Below, piece by piece: positions 21,031 through 29,895 of a DNA stretch of 64,000 bases (its first letter is position 1; every line of letters starts with the position of its first letter). The DNA is taken from the NCBI RefSeq assembly GCF_009862265.1, contig NZ_WWGX01000082.1, forward strand, positions 1 through 64,000, in the 5' to 3' direction. Made by a program: the position numbers and the translations under genes. The notes beneath the pieces are model-generated. The model had not been told where the DNA came from. It saw only the letters and a program-made list of their open reading frames with translations, and did not search any database. Source of the DNA: Streptomyces sp. SID8352 (lineage in GTDB: Bacteria > Actinomycetota > Actinomycetes > Streptomycetales > Streptomycetaceae).

Positions 21031-24000
21031 TCAGGCCCGCAGGCGCAGTCCGCGCGGGGTGGCGATGAACCCCGCCTCCTCCAGCACGGCGCCGAAGGGG
21101 GAGGTGAGGGCGGCGGCGCCGTTGATCCGCTCCACCGTGACCGTGCCGAGCCGCCCGGCGCGAGCGGCTGACGCGAGCGCCTCGGCGGCCTCCCGCAACC
21201 GGGGGTCCGCCGGGGGCGGGGTGTCCTCGGCGGAGGGCCACAGCAGCAGGGTCTTGCCGCCGCGCTCCATGTACACCGCCGGTTCGCCCTCGACCAGGAC
21301 CACCAGGGACCCCGCCTTGCGGCCCGGCTTGTGGGTGGCGCCGGACGGGGGCTCGGGCCAGGGGAGGGCGGCACCGTATGCGTTCGCCGGGTCGGCGGCG
21401 GCCAGCACCACGGCGCGGTTGACGGGCCCGGGGCGGTGGCGGCGGGCGAAGCCGCGCGCGGTGGCGTCGGGTCCGGGCGTCCGGTCGTGCCCGCCGCCCC
21501 TGGGGCCTCCGGCGCCGGGACCGGCGAAGGGGTCGCCACCGGGGAGGTCCCAGGCGTCGGCTCCGTCGGCACCACCGGTGGGACCGGGGCCGAACGGATC
21601 ACCGCCCCGGCCCCTGCCCGGGCCGGAGCCTTCGGGGACGGCGGGGGCGTACGCGGAGGCCGGGGCGCCGGGTGCCGTGTCCGGTGCCGCGAGGGCCGCG
21701 CCGCGCTCGCGGGCGTTGGCGACCGCGCGCAGCCGGTCCACCGCGCCCTCCACGGCGAACTGCGCCGCCCCCAGCCCCTCCACCACGTACCCCCGGCGGG
21801 CCTGCCCGCTCTCCTCGAACGCCGCCAGGACCCGGTACACCGCGGAGAAGCCGCCCTCGACGCCCTCCGCCGCCACGGCGCCCCGGGTCACCACACCGTG
21901 CCGGTCCAGCAGGGTCCGGGCCAGTGCGTGCGCGCGCACCGTGGGGTCCGCCTCCCGCTCCGGCAGCAGGGACCAGCGGCCCGCCACGGTCGGCGGGCCG
22001 GAGCGCGAGGCGGTGCGGGCGGCGGCCGTCAGCGAGCCGTACCGCCCCCGCGGCACCGACCGCCTGGCGCGGTGGGCGGTGGAGCCCGCGGTGCGGCCCG
22101 AGCCCAGCAGGGAACGCAGCGGCGCGAGCGTGTCGTTGGTCAGCCGCCCCGACCAGGCCAGGTCCCACAGGGCGTCCGAGAGCTGGGCGTCGGTCGCGTC
22201 GGGGTGGGTGGTGGCACGGATCTGGTCCGCGATCTGACGGAAGAACAGGCCGTAGCCGCCCGACAGCGTGTCCAGGACCGAGCGGTGCAGGGGCGTCGGC
22301 TCCAGCGGGTGCGGGGGCGCGAGCAGCAGGGGCGCGGTGTCCGCGAGATGGAGGGTGACCCAGCCGTCCTTGCCGGGCAGTGAGCCCGCCCCCGCCCACA
22401 CCACCTCCCCGGCGGCGGTGAGTTCGTCCAGCATGGCCGGGGTGTAGTCGGCGACCCGGGACGGCAGGACCAGCTTCTCCAGGGCGGACGCCGGCACCGG
22501 GGCGCCCTGCAACTGCTCGACGGCGCGCACCAGTCCGTCAACGCCGCGCAGCGCGTGGCCCGCGCCGATGTGCTGCCACTGGGGGAGGAACTGGCCGAGC
22601 GCGGCCGGCGGCACCGGCTCCAGCTCGTGCCGCAGGGCGGCGAGGGAGCGGCGGCGCAGCCGTCGCAGCACGGTCGCGTCGCACCACTCCTGGCCGATGC
22701 CCGCCGGGTGGAACTCGCCCTGCACGATCCGCCCGGACGCGGCGAGTCGCTGGAGCGCCCCGTCGGTGACCGCCGTGCCGAGGCCGAAGCGGGCCGCGGC
22801 GGCGGCCGAGGTGAAGGGGCCGTGGGTGCGGGCGTAGCGGGCGAGGAGGTCCCCGAGGGGGTCCTTGACGGGCTCGGTGAAGGCCTCCGGGATGCCCACC
22901 GGCAGCGCGGTGCCCAGCGCGTCGCGCAGCCGCCCCGCGTCCTCGACCGCCGCCCAGTGCTCGGCCCCGGCGATCCGCACCGGGATCGCGCGCCGGGCGG
23001 ACGCCAGCTCCCGGACCCATGGTGGATCGGCGCCCCGCTCGGCGAGTTCCGCGTCCGTGAGCGGGCCGAGCATCCGCAGCAGGTCGGCGACGCCCTCGGC
23101 GTCCTTGACCCGGCGGTCGTCGGTGAGCCGGGCCAGCTCGCGCTCCAGCTCCGCCAGCACCTCCGCGTCGAGCAGCTCGCGCAGCTCCGCCCGGCCGAGC
23201 AGCTCGGAGAGCAGACGCGAGTCCAGCGACAGCGCGGCGGCCCGGCGCTCCGCGAGCGGCGAGTCCCCCTCGTACAGGAACTGGGCGACGTAGCCGAACA
23301 GCAGGGAGCGGGCGAAGGGGGAGGGCTCCGGTGTGGTGACCTCGACCAGGCGGACCCGGCGGGACTCCAGGTCGCCCATCAGCTCGACGAGTCCGGGCAC
23401 GTCGAAGACGTCCTGGAGGCATTCGCGGACCGCCTCCAGGACGATCGGGAACGAGCCGTACTCGCTCGCCACCTCAAGGAGCTGGGCCGCCCGCTGCCGC
23501 TGCTGCCACAGGGGGGTGCGCCGGCCGGGGCTGCGGCGCGGCAGCAGCAGGGCGCGGGCGGCGCACTCGCGGAAGCGGGAGGCGAACAGCGCCGAGCCGC
23601 CCACCTGGTCAGTGACGATCCGGTCGACCTCCCCCTTGTCCAGTACGACGTCCGCGGCGCCCACCGGCGCCTGCCCGTCGTCGTACTCCGCGCCCGCCCG
23701 GGAGGGCTCCTGGTCGAGCAGGTCCAGGCCCATCAGATCGGCGTCGGGCAGCCGCAGCATGATCCCGTCGTCGGCGTGCATGACCTGCGCGTCCATGCCG
23801 TACCGCTCGCCCAGGCGGGCGCCGAGGGCGAGGGCCCAGGGGGCGTGCACCTGGGCGCCGAAGGGCGAGTGGACGACGACCCGCCAGTCGCCCAGCTCGT
23901 CGCGGAAGCGCTCCACCACGATGGTGCGGTCGTCGGGGACGTGGCCGCAGGCCTCGCGCTGCTCGTCGAGGTACGCCAGGACGTTGTCCGCGGCCCAGGT

Positions 24001-25944
24001 GTCCAGCCCGGCCGCGGCCAGCCGCGGCAGGGCGTCCTCGCGGGGCAGGGCCGACACCTCGCGCAGGAACGCGCCCAGCGCCCGGCCCAGTTCGAGCGGG
24101 CGGCCGAGCTGGTCGCCCTTCCAGAAGGGCAGCCGGCCGGGCACGCCGGGGGCGGGGGAGACCAGGACGCGGTCCCGGGTGATGTCCTCGATCCGCCACG
24201 AGCTGGTGCCGAGGGTGAAGACGTCCCCCACCCGGGACTCGTACACCATCTCCTCGTCCAGCTCCCCGACCCGGCCGCCGCCCTTCTTCGGGTCGGCCCC
24301 CGCGAGGAAGACGCCGAACAGGCCCCGGTCGGGGATGGTGCCGCCGGAGGTGACGGCGAGCCGCTGCGCGCCGGGCCGCCCGGTGACCGTCCCCGCGATC
24401 CGGTCCCACACCACGCGCGGGCGCAGCTCGGCGAAGGCGTCGGAGGGGTAGCGGCCGGCCAGCATGTCCAGCACGGCGGTGAACGCGGACTCGGGCAGCG
24501 ATGCGAAGGGGGCGGCGCGGCGGACCGTGGCGAGCAGGTCGTCGGCCTGCCAGGTGTCCAGCGCGGTCATCGCGACGATCTGCTGGGCCAGCACGTCCAG
24601 GGGGTTGGCGGGGATCCGGAGGGCCTCGATGGCGCCCCCGCGCATGCGCTCGGTGACCACGGCCGCCTGCACCAGATCGCCCCGGTACTTCGGGAACACC
24701 ACGCCCGTGGAGACGGCGCCGACCTGGTGTCCCGCGCGGCCGACGCGCTGCAGCCCGGAGGCGACGGAGGGCGGCGACTCGACCTGGACGACGAGGTCGA
24801 CGGCGCCCATGTCGATGCCCAGCTCCAGGCTGGAGGTGGCCACCACGGCGGGCAGCCGGCCCGCCTTGAGATCCTCCTCGACCAGGGCCCGCTGCTCCTT
24901 GGAGACCGAGCCGTGGTGCGCGCGGGCGATCACCGCCGGGGCGCCCCGGGCCGCGCCCGAGCCGCCCATCAGCTCGGCGGGGGAGTGGTGCTCGTCCAGC
25001 GGCTCGCCCGCCGCCCGCTCGTGGGCGATCTCGTTGAGCCGGTTGCACAGGCGCTCCGCCAGGCGCCGCGAGTTGGCGAAGACGATCGTGGAGCGGTGCG
25101 ACTGGACGAGGTCGGCGATGCGCTCCTCGACATGGGGCCAGATGGAGGGGCGTTCGGCTCCGTCACCGCCCTCGGTGACCGGGGAGCCGCCCAGCTCGCC
25201 CAGGTCCTCCACGGGGACGACGACGGACAGGTCGAACTCCTTGCCCGAGGGCGGCTGGACGATCTCCACCCGGCCGCGGGGGGCGAGGAACCGGGCGACC
25301 TCGTCCACCGGGCGGACCGTCGCCGAGAGCCCGATGCGGCGGGCGGGCCTCGGAAGCAGGGCGTCCAGGCGCTCCAGGGTGAGCGCGAGGTGGGCGCCGC
25401 GCTTGGTGCCCGCCACCGCGTGCACCTCGTCCAGGATCACCGTCTCCACACCGGTCAGCGCCTCGCGGGTGGCCGAGGTGAGCATCAGGAACAGGGACTC
25501 CGGAGTGGTGATCAGGATGTCCGGGGGGCGGGTGGCCAGGGAGCGGCGCTCGGCGGCGGGGGTGTCGCCGGACCGGATGCCGACCCTGACCTCCGGCTCG
25601 GGCAGGCCGAGCCGCACGGACTCCTGGCGGATGCCGGTCAGTGGGCTGCGCAGATTGCGCTCGACGTCCACGGCCAGGGCCTTGAGCGGGGAGACGTACA
25701 GCACGCGGCAGCGCTTCCTGGGGTCGGCCGGCGGGGGCTCCGCCGCCAGCCGGTCCAGGGCGGCGAGGAAGGCGGCCAGGGTCTTCCCGGATCCGGTGGG
25801 GGCGACCACCAGCACGTCGGACCCCTCCCCGATGGCCCACCACGCGCCGGCCTGGGCCGCGGTGGGCGCGGAGAAGGCCCCCGTGAACCAGCCACGGGTC
25901 GCGGGGGAGAAGCCGTCGAGGGCCCGGTGTGCGGAGCTGACCAT
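21031..25944 (-). CDS. lhr: Lhr family ATP-dependent helicase
   Basis: The 1637-aa superfamily 2 helicase has Walker A APTGSGKT (residues 48-55), the DEVH box (VILDEVHAVAG) and motif VI QRVGRAGHQ. Winged-helix and Lhr-core domains fill the middle, and a large C-terminal extension follows. A Gly/Pro/Ala-rich insert (about residues 1460-1560) breaks the C-terminal part. Lhr translocates 3' to 5' on single-stranded DNA, unwinds RNA:DNA hybrids and is induced by DNA damage in mycobacteria. Both ATG 25944 (weak AGGA) and GTG 25959 are possible starts. The 18-bp gap to nei suggests a shared repair task. Confidence 0.93.
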   Translation of the reverse strand: MVSSAHRALDGFSPATRGWFTGAFSAPTAAQAGAWWAIGEGSDVLVVAPTGSGKTLAAFLAALDRLAAEPPPADPRKRCRVLYVSPLKALAVDVERNLRSPLTGIRQESVRLGLPEPEVRVGIRSGDTPAAERRSLATRPPDILITTPESLFLMLTSATREALTGVETVILDEVHAVAGTKRGAHLALTLERLDALLPRPARRIGLSATVRPVDEVARFLAPRGRVEIVQPPSGKEFDLSVVVPVEDLGELGGSPVTEGGDGAERPSIWPHVEERIADLVQSHRSTIVFANSRRLAERLCNRLNEIAHERAAGEPLDEHHSPAELMGGSGAARGAPAVIARAHHGSVSKEQRALVEEDLKAGRLPAVVATSSLELGIDMGAVDLVVQVESPPSVASGLQRVGRAGHQVGAVSTGVVFPKYRGDLVQAAVVTERMRGGAIEALRIPANPLDVLAQQIVAMTALDTWQADDLLATVRRAAPFASLPESAFTAVLDMLAGRYPSDAFAELRPRVVWDRIAGTVTGRPGAQRLAVTSGGTIPDRGLFGVFLAGADPKKGGGRVGELDEEMVYESRVGDVFTLGTSSWRIEDITRDRVLVSPAPGVPGRLPFWKGDQLGRPLELGRALGAFLREVSALPREDALPRLAAAGLDTWAADNVLAYLDEQREACGHVPDDRTIVVERFRDELGDWRVVVHSPFGAQVHAPWALALGARLGERYGMDAQVMHADDGIMLRLPDADLMGLDLLDQEPSRAGAEYDDGQAPVGAADVVLDKGEVDRIVTDQVGGSALFASRFRECAARALLLPRRSPGRRTPLWQQRQRAAQLLEVASEYGSFPIVLEAVRECLQDVFDVPGLVELMGDLESRRVRLVEVTTPEPSPFARSLLFGYVAQFLYEGDSPLAERRAAALSLDSRLLSELLGRAELRELLDAEVLAELERELARLTDDRRVKDAEGVADLLRMLGPLTDAELAERGADPPWVRELASARRAIPVRIAGAEHWAAVEDAGRLRDALGTALPVGIPEAFTEPVKDPLGDLLARYARTHGPFTSAAAAARFGLGTAVTDGALQRLAASGRIVQGEFHPAGIGQEWCDATVLRRLRRRSLAALRHELEPVPPAALGQFLPQWQHIGAGHALRGVDGLVRAVEQLQGAPVPASALEKLVLPSRVADYTPAMLDELTAAGEVVWAGAGSLPGKDGWVTLHLADTAPLLLAPPHPLEPTPLHRSVLDTLSGGYGLFFRQIADQIRATTHPDATDAQLSDALWDLAWSGRLTNDTLAPLRSLLGSGRTAGSTAHRARRSVPRGRYGSLTAAARTASRSGPPTVAGRWSLLPEREADPTVRAHALARTLLDRHGVVTRGAVAAEGVEGGFSAVYRVLAAFEESGQARRGYVVEGLGAAQFAVEGAVDRLRAVANARERGAALAAPDTAPGAPASAYAPAVPEGSGPGRGRGGDPFGPGPTGGADGADAWDLPGGDPFAGPGAGGPRGGGHDRTPGPDATARGFARRHRPGPVNRAVVLAAADPANAYGAALPWPEPPSGATHKPGRKAGSLVVLVEGEPAVYMERGGKTLLLWPSAEDTPPPADPRLREAAEALASAARAGRLGTVTVERINGAAALTSPFGAVLEEAGFIATPRGLRLRA

Positions 25945-26358
25945 GGATCCATCCTGCACCCGCCCACTGACAATCGGCCTGAACAGGGCGAATGCGGGTG
26001 AGCGGCCGGTGGGGCGAGGGCCGTGCGGACCGCCGCCCGGCGGGGTGTCCGGGAGGTCCGGGGCGCGGCGGAGCGAGGGGGAGGGGCGCGGTGTCGCGGC
26101 CCCCGGGCCCGGCTCACGGAGGACCGGCCCTCACGGCGGCCGCCCCGGGCGCCGAGGACGGGCCCGCGGCGGCCCCGGGCGGCGGCCGCGGCGCACGGCG
26201 GAGGGCCGTGACGGGGCGGGCCCGGCCGGGGAGGCGTCGGGAAGGCGTTCCGCTGCGTCGTCCGGGCGGCGGTGGCGGCCTCCCGGAGCACCCGGGCCCG
26301 GCGCGCGGCGCCCGCCCGGGCCCGCCGGGCGCCCGGCCGGGTGACGGAGAATGGACGC
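25945..26358. other. divergent intergenic region between lhr and the AraC gene
   Basis: This 414-bp, very GC-rich region must hold the divergent promoters. The translations in all frames are Arg/Pro/Ala-rich with no conserved pattern, so I call no gene. No clear -10/-35 pair was found. Confidence 0.4.
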
Positions 26359-27345
26359 ATGGCGGGATCGGACGAGCGGGCGCGGCACTGGCGGTACGCC
26401 GAGTTGCCCGGCGTGGACCTGCTGCGCGCCCGGTACGTGCGCAAGACCTTCGTCCGGCACACGCACGAGCACTTCGTCATCGCGGCCATCGCCGACGGGG
26501 TGGAGCGCTTCCACCACGGCGGGGCCGAGCAGTACGCGGGCGCGGGTTCGCTCGCCCTGATCAACCCCGACACCCCGCACACCGGCCGGGCCGGGGTTCC
26601 CGAGGGCTGGCGGTACGGCGCGGTCTACCCGGCGCCCGCAGTGGTGGCCGCCATCGCGGCGGAGACCACCACCCTGCGCGGCACCCCGGGCTTCGTCCGC
26701 CCCGTCCTCGACGACCCGTACACCGTGGCCCTCGTGCACCGGGTGCTGCGGGCCGCCGACGAGGGGGACGCGCTCGCCGCCGACACTCTGCTGAGGGTGG
26801 CCGTGACCCGGCTGCTGCGGCTGAACGGCGGCCCGCTGCCCGCGCGGCGGGTGCGCACGGCCGGGGCCCGCACGGCGGCCCGCGCGCGTGCCCTGCTGGA
26901 GGAGCGGATGGCCGACCCGCCGAGCCTGGAGACGCTGGCCCGGGAGCTGGGCACCGGCCCGTTCGCGGTGCTGCGGGCCTTCCGGGACGCCTACGGCATG
27001 CCGCCCCACACCTGGCTCACCGACGCCCGGGTGCGCCGGGCCCGGCGGCTGCTGGACGCCGGGACGACGCCCGCCGAGGCCGCCGTCGCCGTCGGGTTCA
27101 CCGACCAGCCGCACCTGCACCGGCACTTCACGCGCATGGTGGGCGTGCCGCCCGGTGCCTACCGGCGCGAGCGCAAGAACGTACAAGACACGAGGGGAGA
27201 GTTTCTCCTATCGTCCGACATGTGCCAGATCAGACAGCCGTCCCGCACGACACGGGTACACAAGACAAACCGGACGCAGCCGTCGTACGGGACGCCCTGG
27301 GCGTCGGGGTCGCCGTGGGGCTCTCCGGCTTCGCCTTCGGGGTGA
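26359..27345 (+). CDS. AraC family transcriptional regulator
   Basis: The 328-aa protein has an N-terminal cupin-like sensing domain (RHTHEHFVIAAIADGVERF, INPDTPHTGRA) and a C-terminal AraC/XylS double helix-turn-helix (LETLARELGTGPFAVLRAFR, AAVAVGFTDQPHLHRHFTR, PPGAYRRER). Canonical homology ends at PPGAYRRER near residue 272. The last 55 residues are atypical and overlap azlC for 124 nt in another frame. It probably controls the azlCD exporter. ATG 26359 gives the natural N-terminus but has no strong ribosome binding site. Confidence 0.85.
   Translation: MAGSDERARHWRYAELPGVDLLRARYVRKTFVRHTHEHFVIAAIADGVERFHHGGAEQYAGAGSLALINPDTPHTGRAGVPEGWRYGAVYPAPAVVAAIAAETTTLRGTPGFVRPVLDDPYTVALVHRVLRAADEGDALAADTLLRVAVTRLLRLNGGPLPARRVRTAGARTAARARALLEERMADPPSLETLARELGTGPFAVLRAFRDAYGMPPHTWLTDARVRRARRLLDAGTTPAEAAVAVGFTDQPHLHRHFTRMVGVPPGAYRRERKNVQDTRGEFLLSSDMCQIRQPSRTTRVHKTNRTQPSYGTPWASGSPWGSPASPSG
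27185..27214 (+). promoter_or_regulatory. promoter of a leaderless azlC transcript inside the AraC gene
   Basis: AAGACA (27185-27190), an 18-bp spacer and TATCGT (27209-27214) lie within the araC-type ORF. Exactly 7 nt separate TATCGT from GTG 27222. The lack of any ribosome binding site near that GTG is explained if the mRNA starts at it. Confidence 0.55.
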
Positions 27346-28235
27346 CCTCGGTCGGCAGCGGCCTCTCACTGCTCCAGACCTGCGCGCTGAGCCTCCTGGT
27401 GTTCACCGGGGCCTCGCAGTTCGCCCTCGTCGGAGCGCTCGCCGCGGGCGGCAACCCGCTCACGGCCGCGGCCGGGGCGTTCTTCCTCGGGGTGCGCAAC
27501 GCCTTCTACGGGCTGCGCCTGTCCCAGATGCTGGCCCTCCCGCGCGCGCTGCGGGCACCGGCCGCCCAGTGGGTCATCGACGAGACGACGGCCGTGGCCC
27601 TGGCGCAGCCCACCCGGCGCAGCGTGAGGATCGGCTTCGCCGTCACCGGGGCCACCCTGTACGTGCTGTGGAACCTCACCACCCTGCTCGGCGCCCTGGG
27701 GGCGGAGGCCATCGGGGACACCGACGCCTGGGGCCTGGACGCGGCCGGCCCCGCCGTGTTCCTGGCGCTGCTCGCCCCGATGCTGCGCACCGCCACCGAG
27801 CGGGCGGTCGCGGCCCTGGCCGTCCTCCTGGGGCTCGGTCTGCTCCCCGTCCTGCCCGCAGGTGTGCCCGTCCTGGTGGCCGCTCTGGCGGCACCGGCGG
27901 TTCTGTGGGCGGAGGGCCGCCGCGGGGGAGGCGCCGGTACCGGGACGGTCACCGGGGAGCCCCCGGCCGGGGGCTCCGGGACCGGCGCCCCGTACGGCAC
28001 TCCCGCGGCGCCCGTGGCGGACGCTGCGTTGGACGCGGGGGGCGCGAGGGACGCGGCGCGGACCCACGGCGCACCGGGCGTACGCGACACCGGGGACCAC
28101 GGCATCCGGGACGCGGGGGACGCCCACGGCATCCACCACGCCCGGGACGCGCGGGAAACCCGGGACGCCCAGGAAACCCGGGACGCCCAGGAAACCCGGG
28201 ACGCCCGTGGCGGGTCCGGAGAGGAGGAACGATGA
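27222..28235 (+). CDS. azlC: AzlC family branched-chain amino acid exporter, large subunit
   Basis: The 337-aa protein has about six to seven hydrophobic helices and the AzlC signatures (GVGVAVGLSGFAFGVTS, FTGASQFALVGALAAGG, FLGVRNAFYGLRL, WVIDETTAVA). With the small AzlD partner it exports branched-chain amino acids and analogues. The C-terminal 90 residues are hydrophilic and repetitive (DARETRDAQETRDAQET), which the family does not usually show. The stop overlaps azlD by 4 nt. The GTG start is supported by the -10 box 7 nt upstream. Confidence 0.88.
   Translation: MPDQTAVPHDTGTQDKPDAAVVRDALGVGVAVGLSGFAFGVTSVGSGLSLLQTCALSLLVFTGASQFALVGALAAGGNPLTAAAGAFFLGVRNAFYGLRLSQMLALPRALRAPAAQWVIDETTAVALAQPTRRSVRIGFAVTGATLYVLWNLTTLLGALGAEAIGDTDAWGLDAAGPAVFLALLAPMLRTATERAVAALAVLLGLGLLPVLPAGVPVLVAALAAPAVLWAEGRRGGGAGTGTVTGEPPAGGSGTGAPYGTPAAPVADAALDAGGARDAARTHGAPGVRDTGDHGIRDAGDAHGIHHARDARETRDAQETRDAQETRDARGGSGEEER
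28155..28206 (+). repeat. 18-bp tandem repeat in the 3' end of azlC
   Basis: Two exact copies of GAAACCCGGGACGCCCAG (28155-28172 and 28173-28190) and most of a third (28191-28206) encode E-T-R-D-A-Q. Because 18 is a multiple of three, copy number can change without a frameshift. Confidence 0.9.
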
Positions 28236-28540
28236 GCATATGGATCGCCATCGCGGTGACCGCGGTCGGCTGCTACCTCGTCAAGCTCGTCGGTCTCCTC
28301 GTGCCGGCCGGGGCCCTGGAGCGGCCGCTGGTGCGGCGCCTGGCCGCGCTGCTGCCCGTCGCCCTCCTCGCCGCGCTCACCGCCCAGCAGACCTTCGCGG
28401 ACGGCCGGGCCCTCGTCCTGGACGCGCGGGCCGCCGGGATCGCCGCGGCCGCCGTGGCGCTGCTGCTGCGGGCCCCGTTCCTGCTCGTCGTCGCGGCGGC
28501 GGTCGCCGTCACGGCGGGCGTACGGGCCCTCGGCGGCTGA
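28232..28540 (+). CDS. azlD: AzlD family branched-chain amino acid exporter, small subunit
   Basis: The 102-aa protein is almost entirely hydrophobic, with about four transmembrane helices, and matches AzlD in size (VTAVGCYLVKLVGLLVP, LLPVALLAALTAQQTF). It overlaps the azlC stop by 4 nt, with GAGGAGGAA as ribosome binding site. AzlC and AzlD form one exporter. Confidence 0.9.
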   Translation: MSIWIAIAVTAVGCYLVKLVGLLVPAGALERPLVRRLAALLPVALLAALTAQQTFADGRALVLDARAAGIAAAAVALLLRAPFLLVVAAAVAVTAGVRALGG

Positions 28541-28597
28541 GACGGCCCGGGGGCTGAGGAGACGGAGAGGGCCGCGCGGCGGCGCCGGAGCCCCGGC

Positions 28598-29560
28598 TCA
28601 GCCGACCGGGCGGCCGTGCGCCCGCAGGGTGCGCAGGGCGTCCAGCGTCACCCGTGGGCGCGACTCCAGGAGCGGCGCGGGGGCCCAGTGCCGCCAGCGG
28701 ACGGGCCAGCCGCCGTCGTCCGTCTGCTCCGCCGCGAGGAAGTCCAGCGAACGGGCCATCTCGTCGTCGGTGAACCACGCGCGCGCGAGGGAGTGCGGCG
28801 CCCTGGCGAAGTCGTGCGGGAAGTGGTGCTCTCCCGGCGCGTAGCCCGGGGAGACGGGGAAGGCGTCGAGGGCGTCCGGGTCCAGCACGGCGAGCCGCTG
28901 TTCGCGCACCAGGCGGCCCAGCCGGGCGGCGGCCTCCCGCGCGCGCGGGCGGTCGGGCACCGAGTCCAGGAACGCCACGGCCGCCTCGACCTCGTACGGG
29001 TGGGAGGTCTCCAGGGACTCGATCGCCCGCCAGCAGAAGTCGGCCGCCCGGAACAGCCAGGCGTGCCACACCTCGTTGCGGTACAGCAGGCCGACCACCG
29101 GGCCGGTGGCGAGGAGATCGCCGGGCGGGTCGTCCGGTACCGGCACGAAGGGGGCTGCCGGGTAGCCGCGCAGCGCGGCCGTGACCGACGGAAGGGCGCC
29201 GTCCGCCGTGGAGACGGAGGTCAGATAGCGGCAGATGCTCTCCACGCGCTGCCCGCCGCACCGCCCGACCGCGTCCAGCACCTGCACGGCGTGCGCCGTG
29301 TGCAGCGGCTGGCTGACCGGGCCGCGCAGATCGGGCTCCAGGGCGTGGCCGTACCCGCCGTCCTCGTTGCGGTAGGCGTCGAGCGCGCTCTCCACCGGAC
29401 CGGCGCCGCCGCCGCGGAAGACGTACGCGAACAGGCGCTGCTCCAGCACGCGCGCGGTGAGCCACACGAAGCGCTCCGCGCGCGCGAGCGGGGAGGGCGC
29501 CGGGGGCTCCCCGGGTGCCGGGGGAGTCTGCGGAAGGGGGAACGCTCCGGTGTCGGCCAT
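28598..29560 (-). CDS. prenyltransferase/terpene-cyclase-fold hypothetical protein
   Basis: The 320-aa protein shows QW-like repeats of the alpha/alpha-barrel fold (RNEDGGYGHALEPDLRGP, QPLHTAHAVQVLDAVGRC, TDDGGWPVRWRHWAPAPLLE), as in squalene-hopene cyclase and prenyltransferase beta subunits. The cyclase DxDD motif and the zinc ligands are not evident, so the catalytic role is unknown. It is convergent with azlD. The start at ATG 29560 is preceded at 7 nt by TACGAT. Confidence 0.75.
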   Translation of the reverse strand: MADTGAFPLPQTPPAPGEPPAPSPLARAERFVWLTARVLEQRLFAYVFRGGGAGPVESALDAYRNEDGGYGHALEPDLRGPVSQPLHTAHAVQVLDAVGRCGGQRVESICRYLTSVSTADGALPSVTAALRGYPAAPFVPVPDDPPGDLLATGPVVGLLYRNEVWHAWLFRAADFCWRAIESLETSHPYEVEAAVAFLDSVPDRPRAREAAARLGRLVREQRLAVLDPDALDAFPVSPGYAPGEHHFPHDFARAPHSLARAWFTDDEMARSLDFLAAEQTDDGGWPVRWRHWAPAPLLESRPRVTLDALRTLRAHGRPVG

Positions 29561-29567
29561 GTGCCAG

Positions 29568-29573
29568 ATCGTA
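29568..29573 (-). promoter_or_regulatory. -10 box of a leaderless transcript for the barrel-fold protein
   Basis: On the minus strand TACGAT is followed by CTGGCAC (7 nt) and the ATG. No ribosome binding site is present. Confidence 0.55.
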
Positions 29574-29640
29574 GGGCCGCGGGGGACCCGGCACCCGGGC
29601 CACGGGCGGGGCCCACCCCCAGGGGCGGGATACTGGGGGC

Positions 29641-29835
29641 ATGCGGTTGACGGTCTTCTGGGAGCGGATGGCGGATCACTTCGGTCCGGGCTACGCCGAC
29701 ACCTTCGCGCGCGACCACGTGATGGCGGAGCTGGGCGGACGCACGGTGTGCGAGGCGCTCGACGCCGGGTGGGACGCCAAGGACGTGTGGCGGGTGGTCT
29801 GCGGCGTCATGAACGTACCGCGGGAACACCACTGA
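29641..29835 (+). CDS. DUF3046 family small protein
   Basis: This 64-aa acidic protein matches the actinobacterial DUF3046 family, which sits near recA (MRLTVFWERMADHFGPGYAD, AKDVWRVVCGVMNVP). The function is unknown. No ribosome binding site is visible. GATACT ends 6 nt before the ATG, suggesting a leaderless mRNA. Confidence 0.88.
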   Translation: MRLTVFWERMADHFGPGYADTFARDHVMAELGGRTVCEALDAGWDAKDVWRVVCGVMNVPREHH

Positions 29836-29895
29836 CCCCGGGCAGTTCCCGGGGCGGGCTCCGGACCGTCGGCGGCGTGGGTCAGACTTGGGCGC

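Noticed and set aside
22555..26001. Plus-strand ORF of 1148 codons opposite lhr
   Set aside because: The Lhr helicase motifs are on the minus strand; this frame is compositional.
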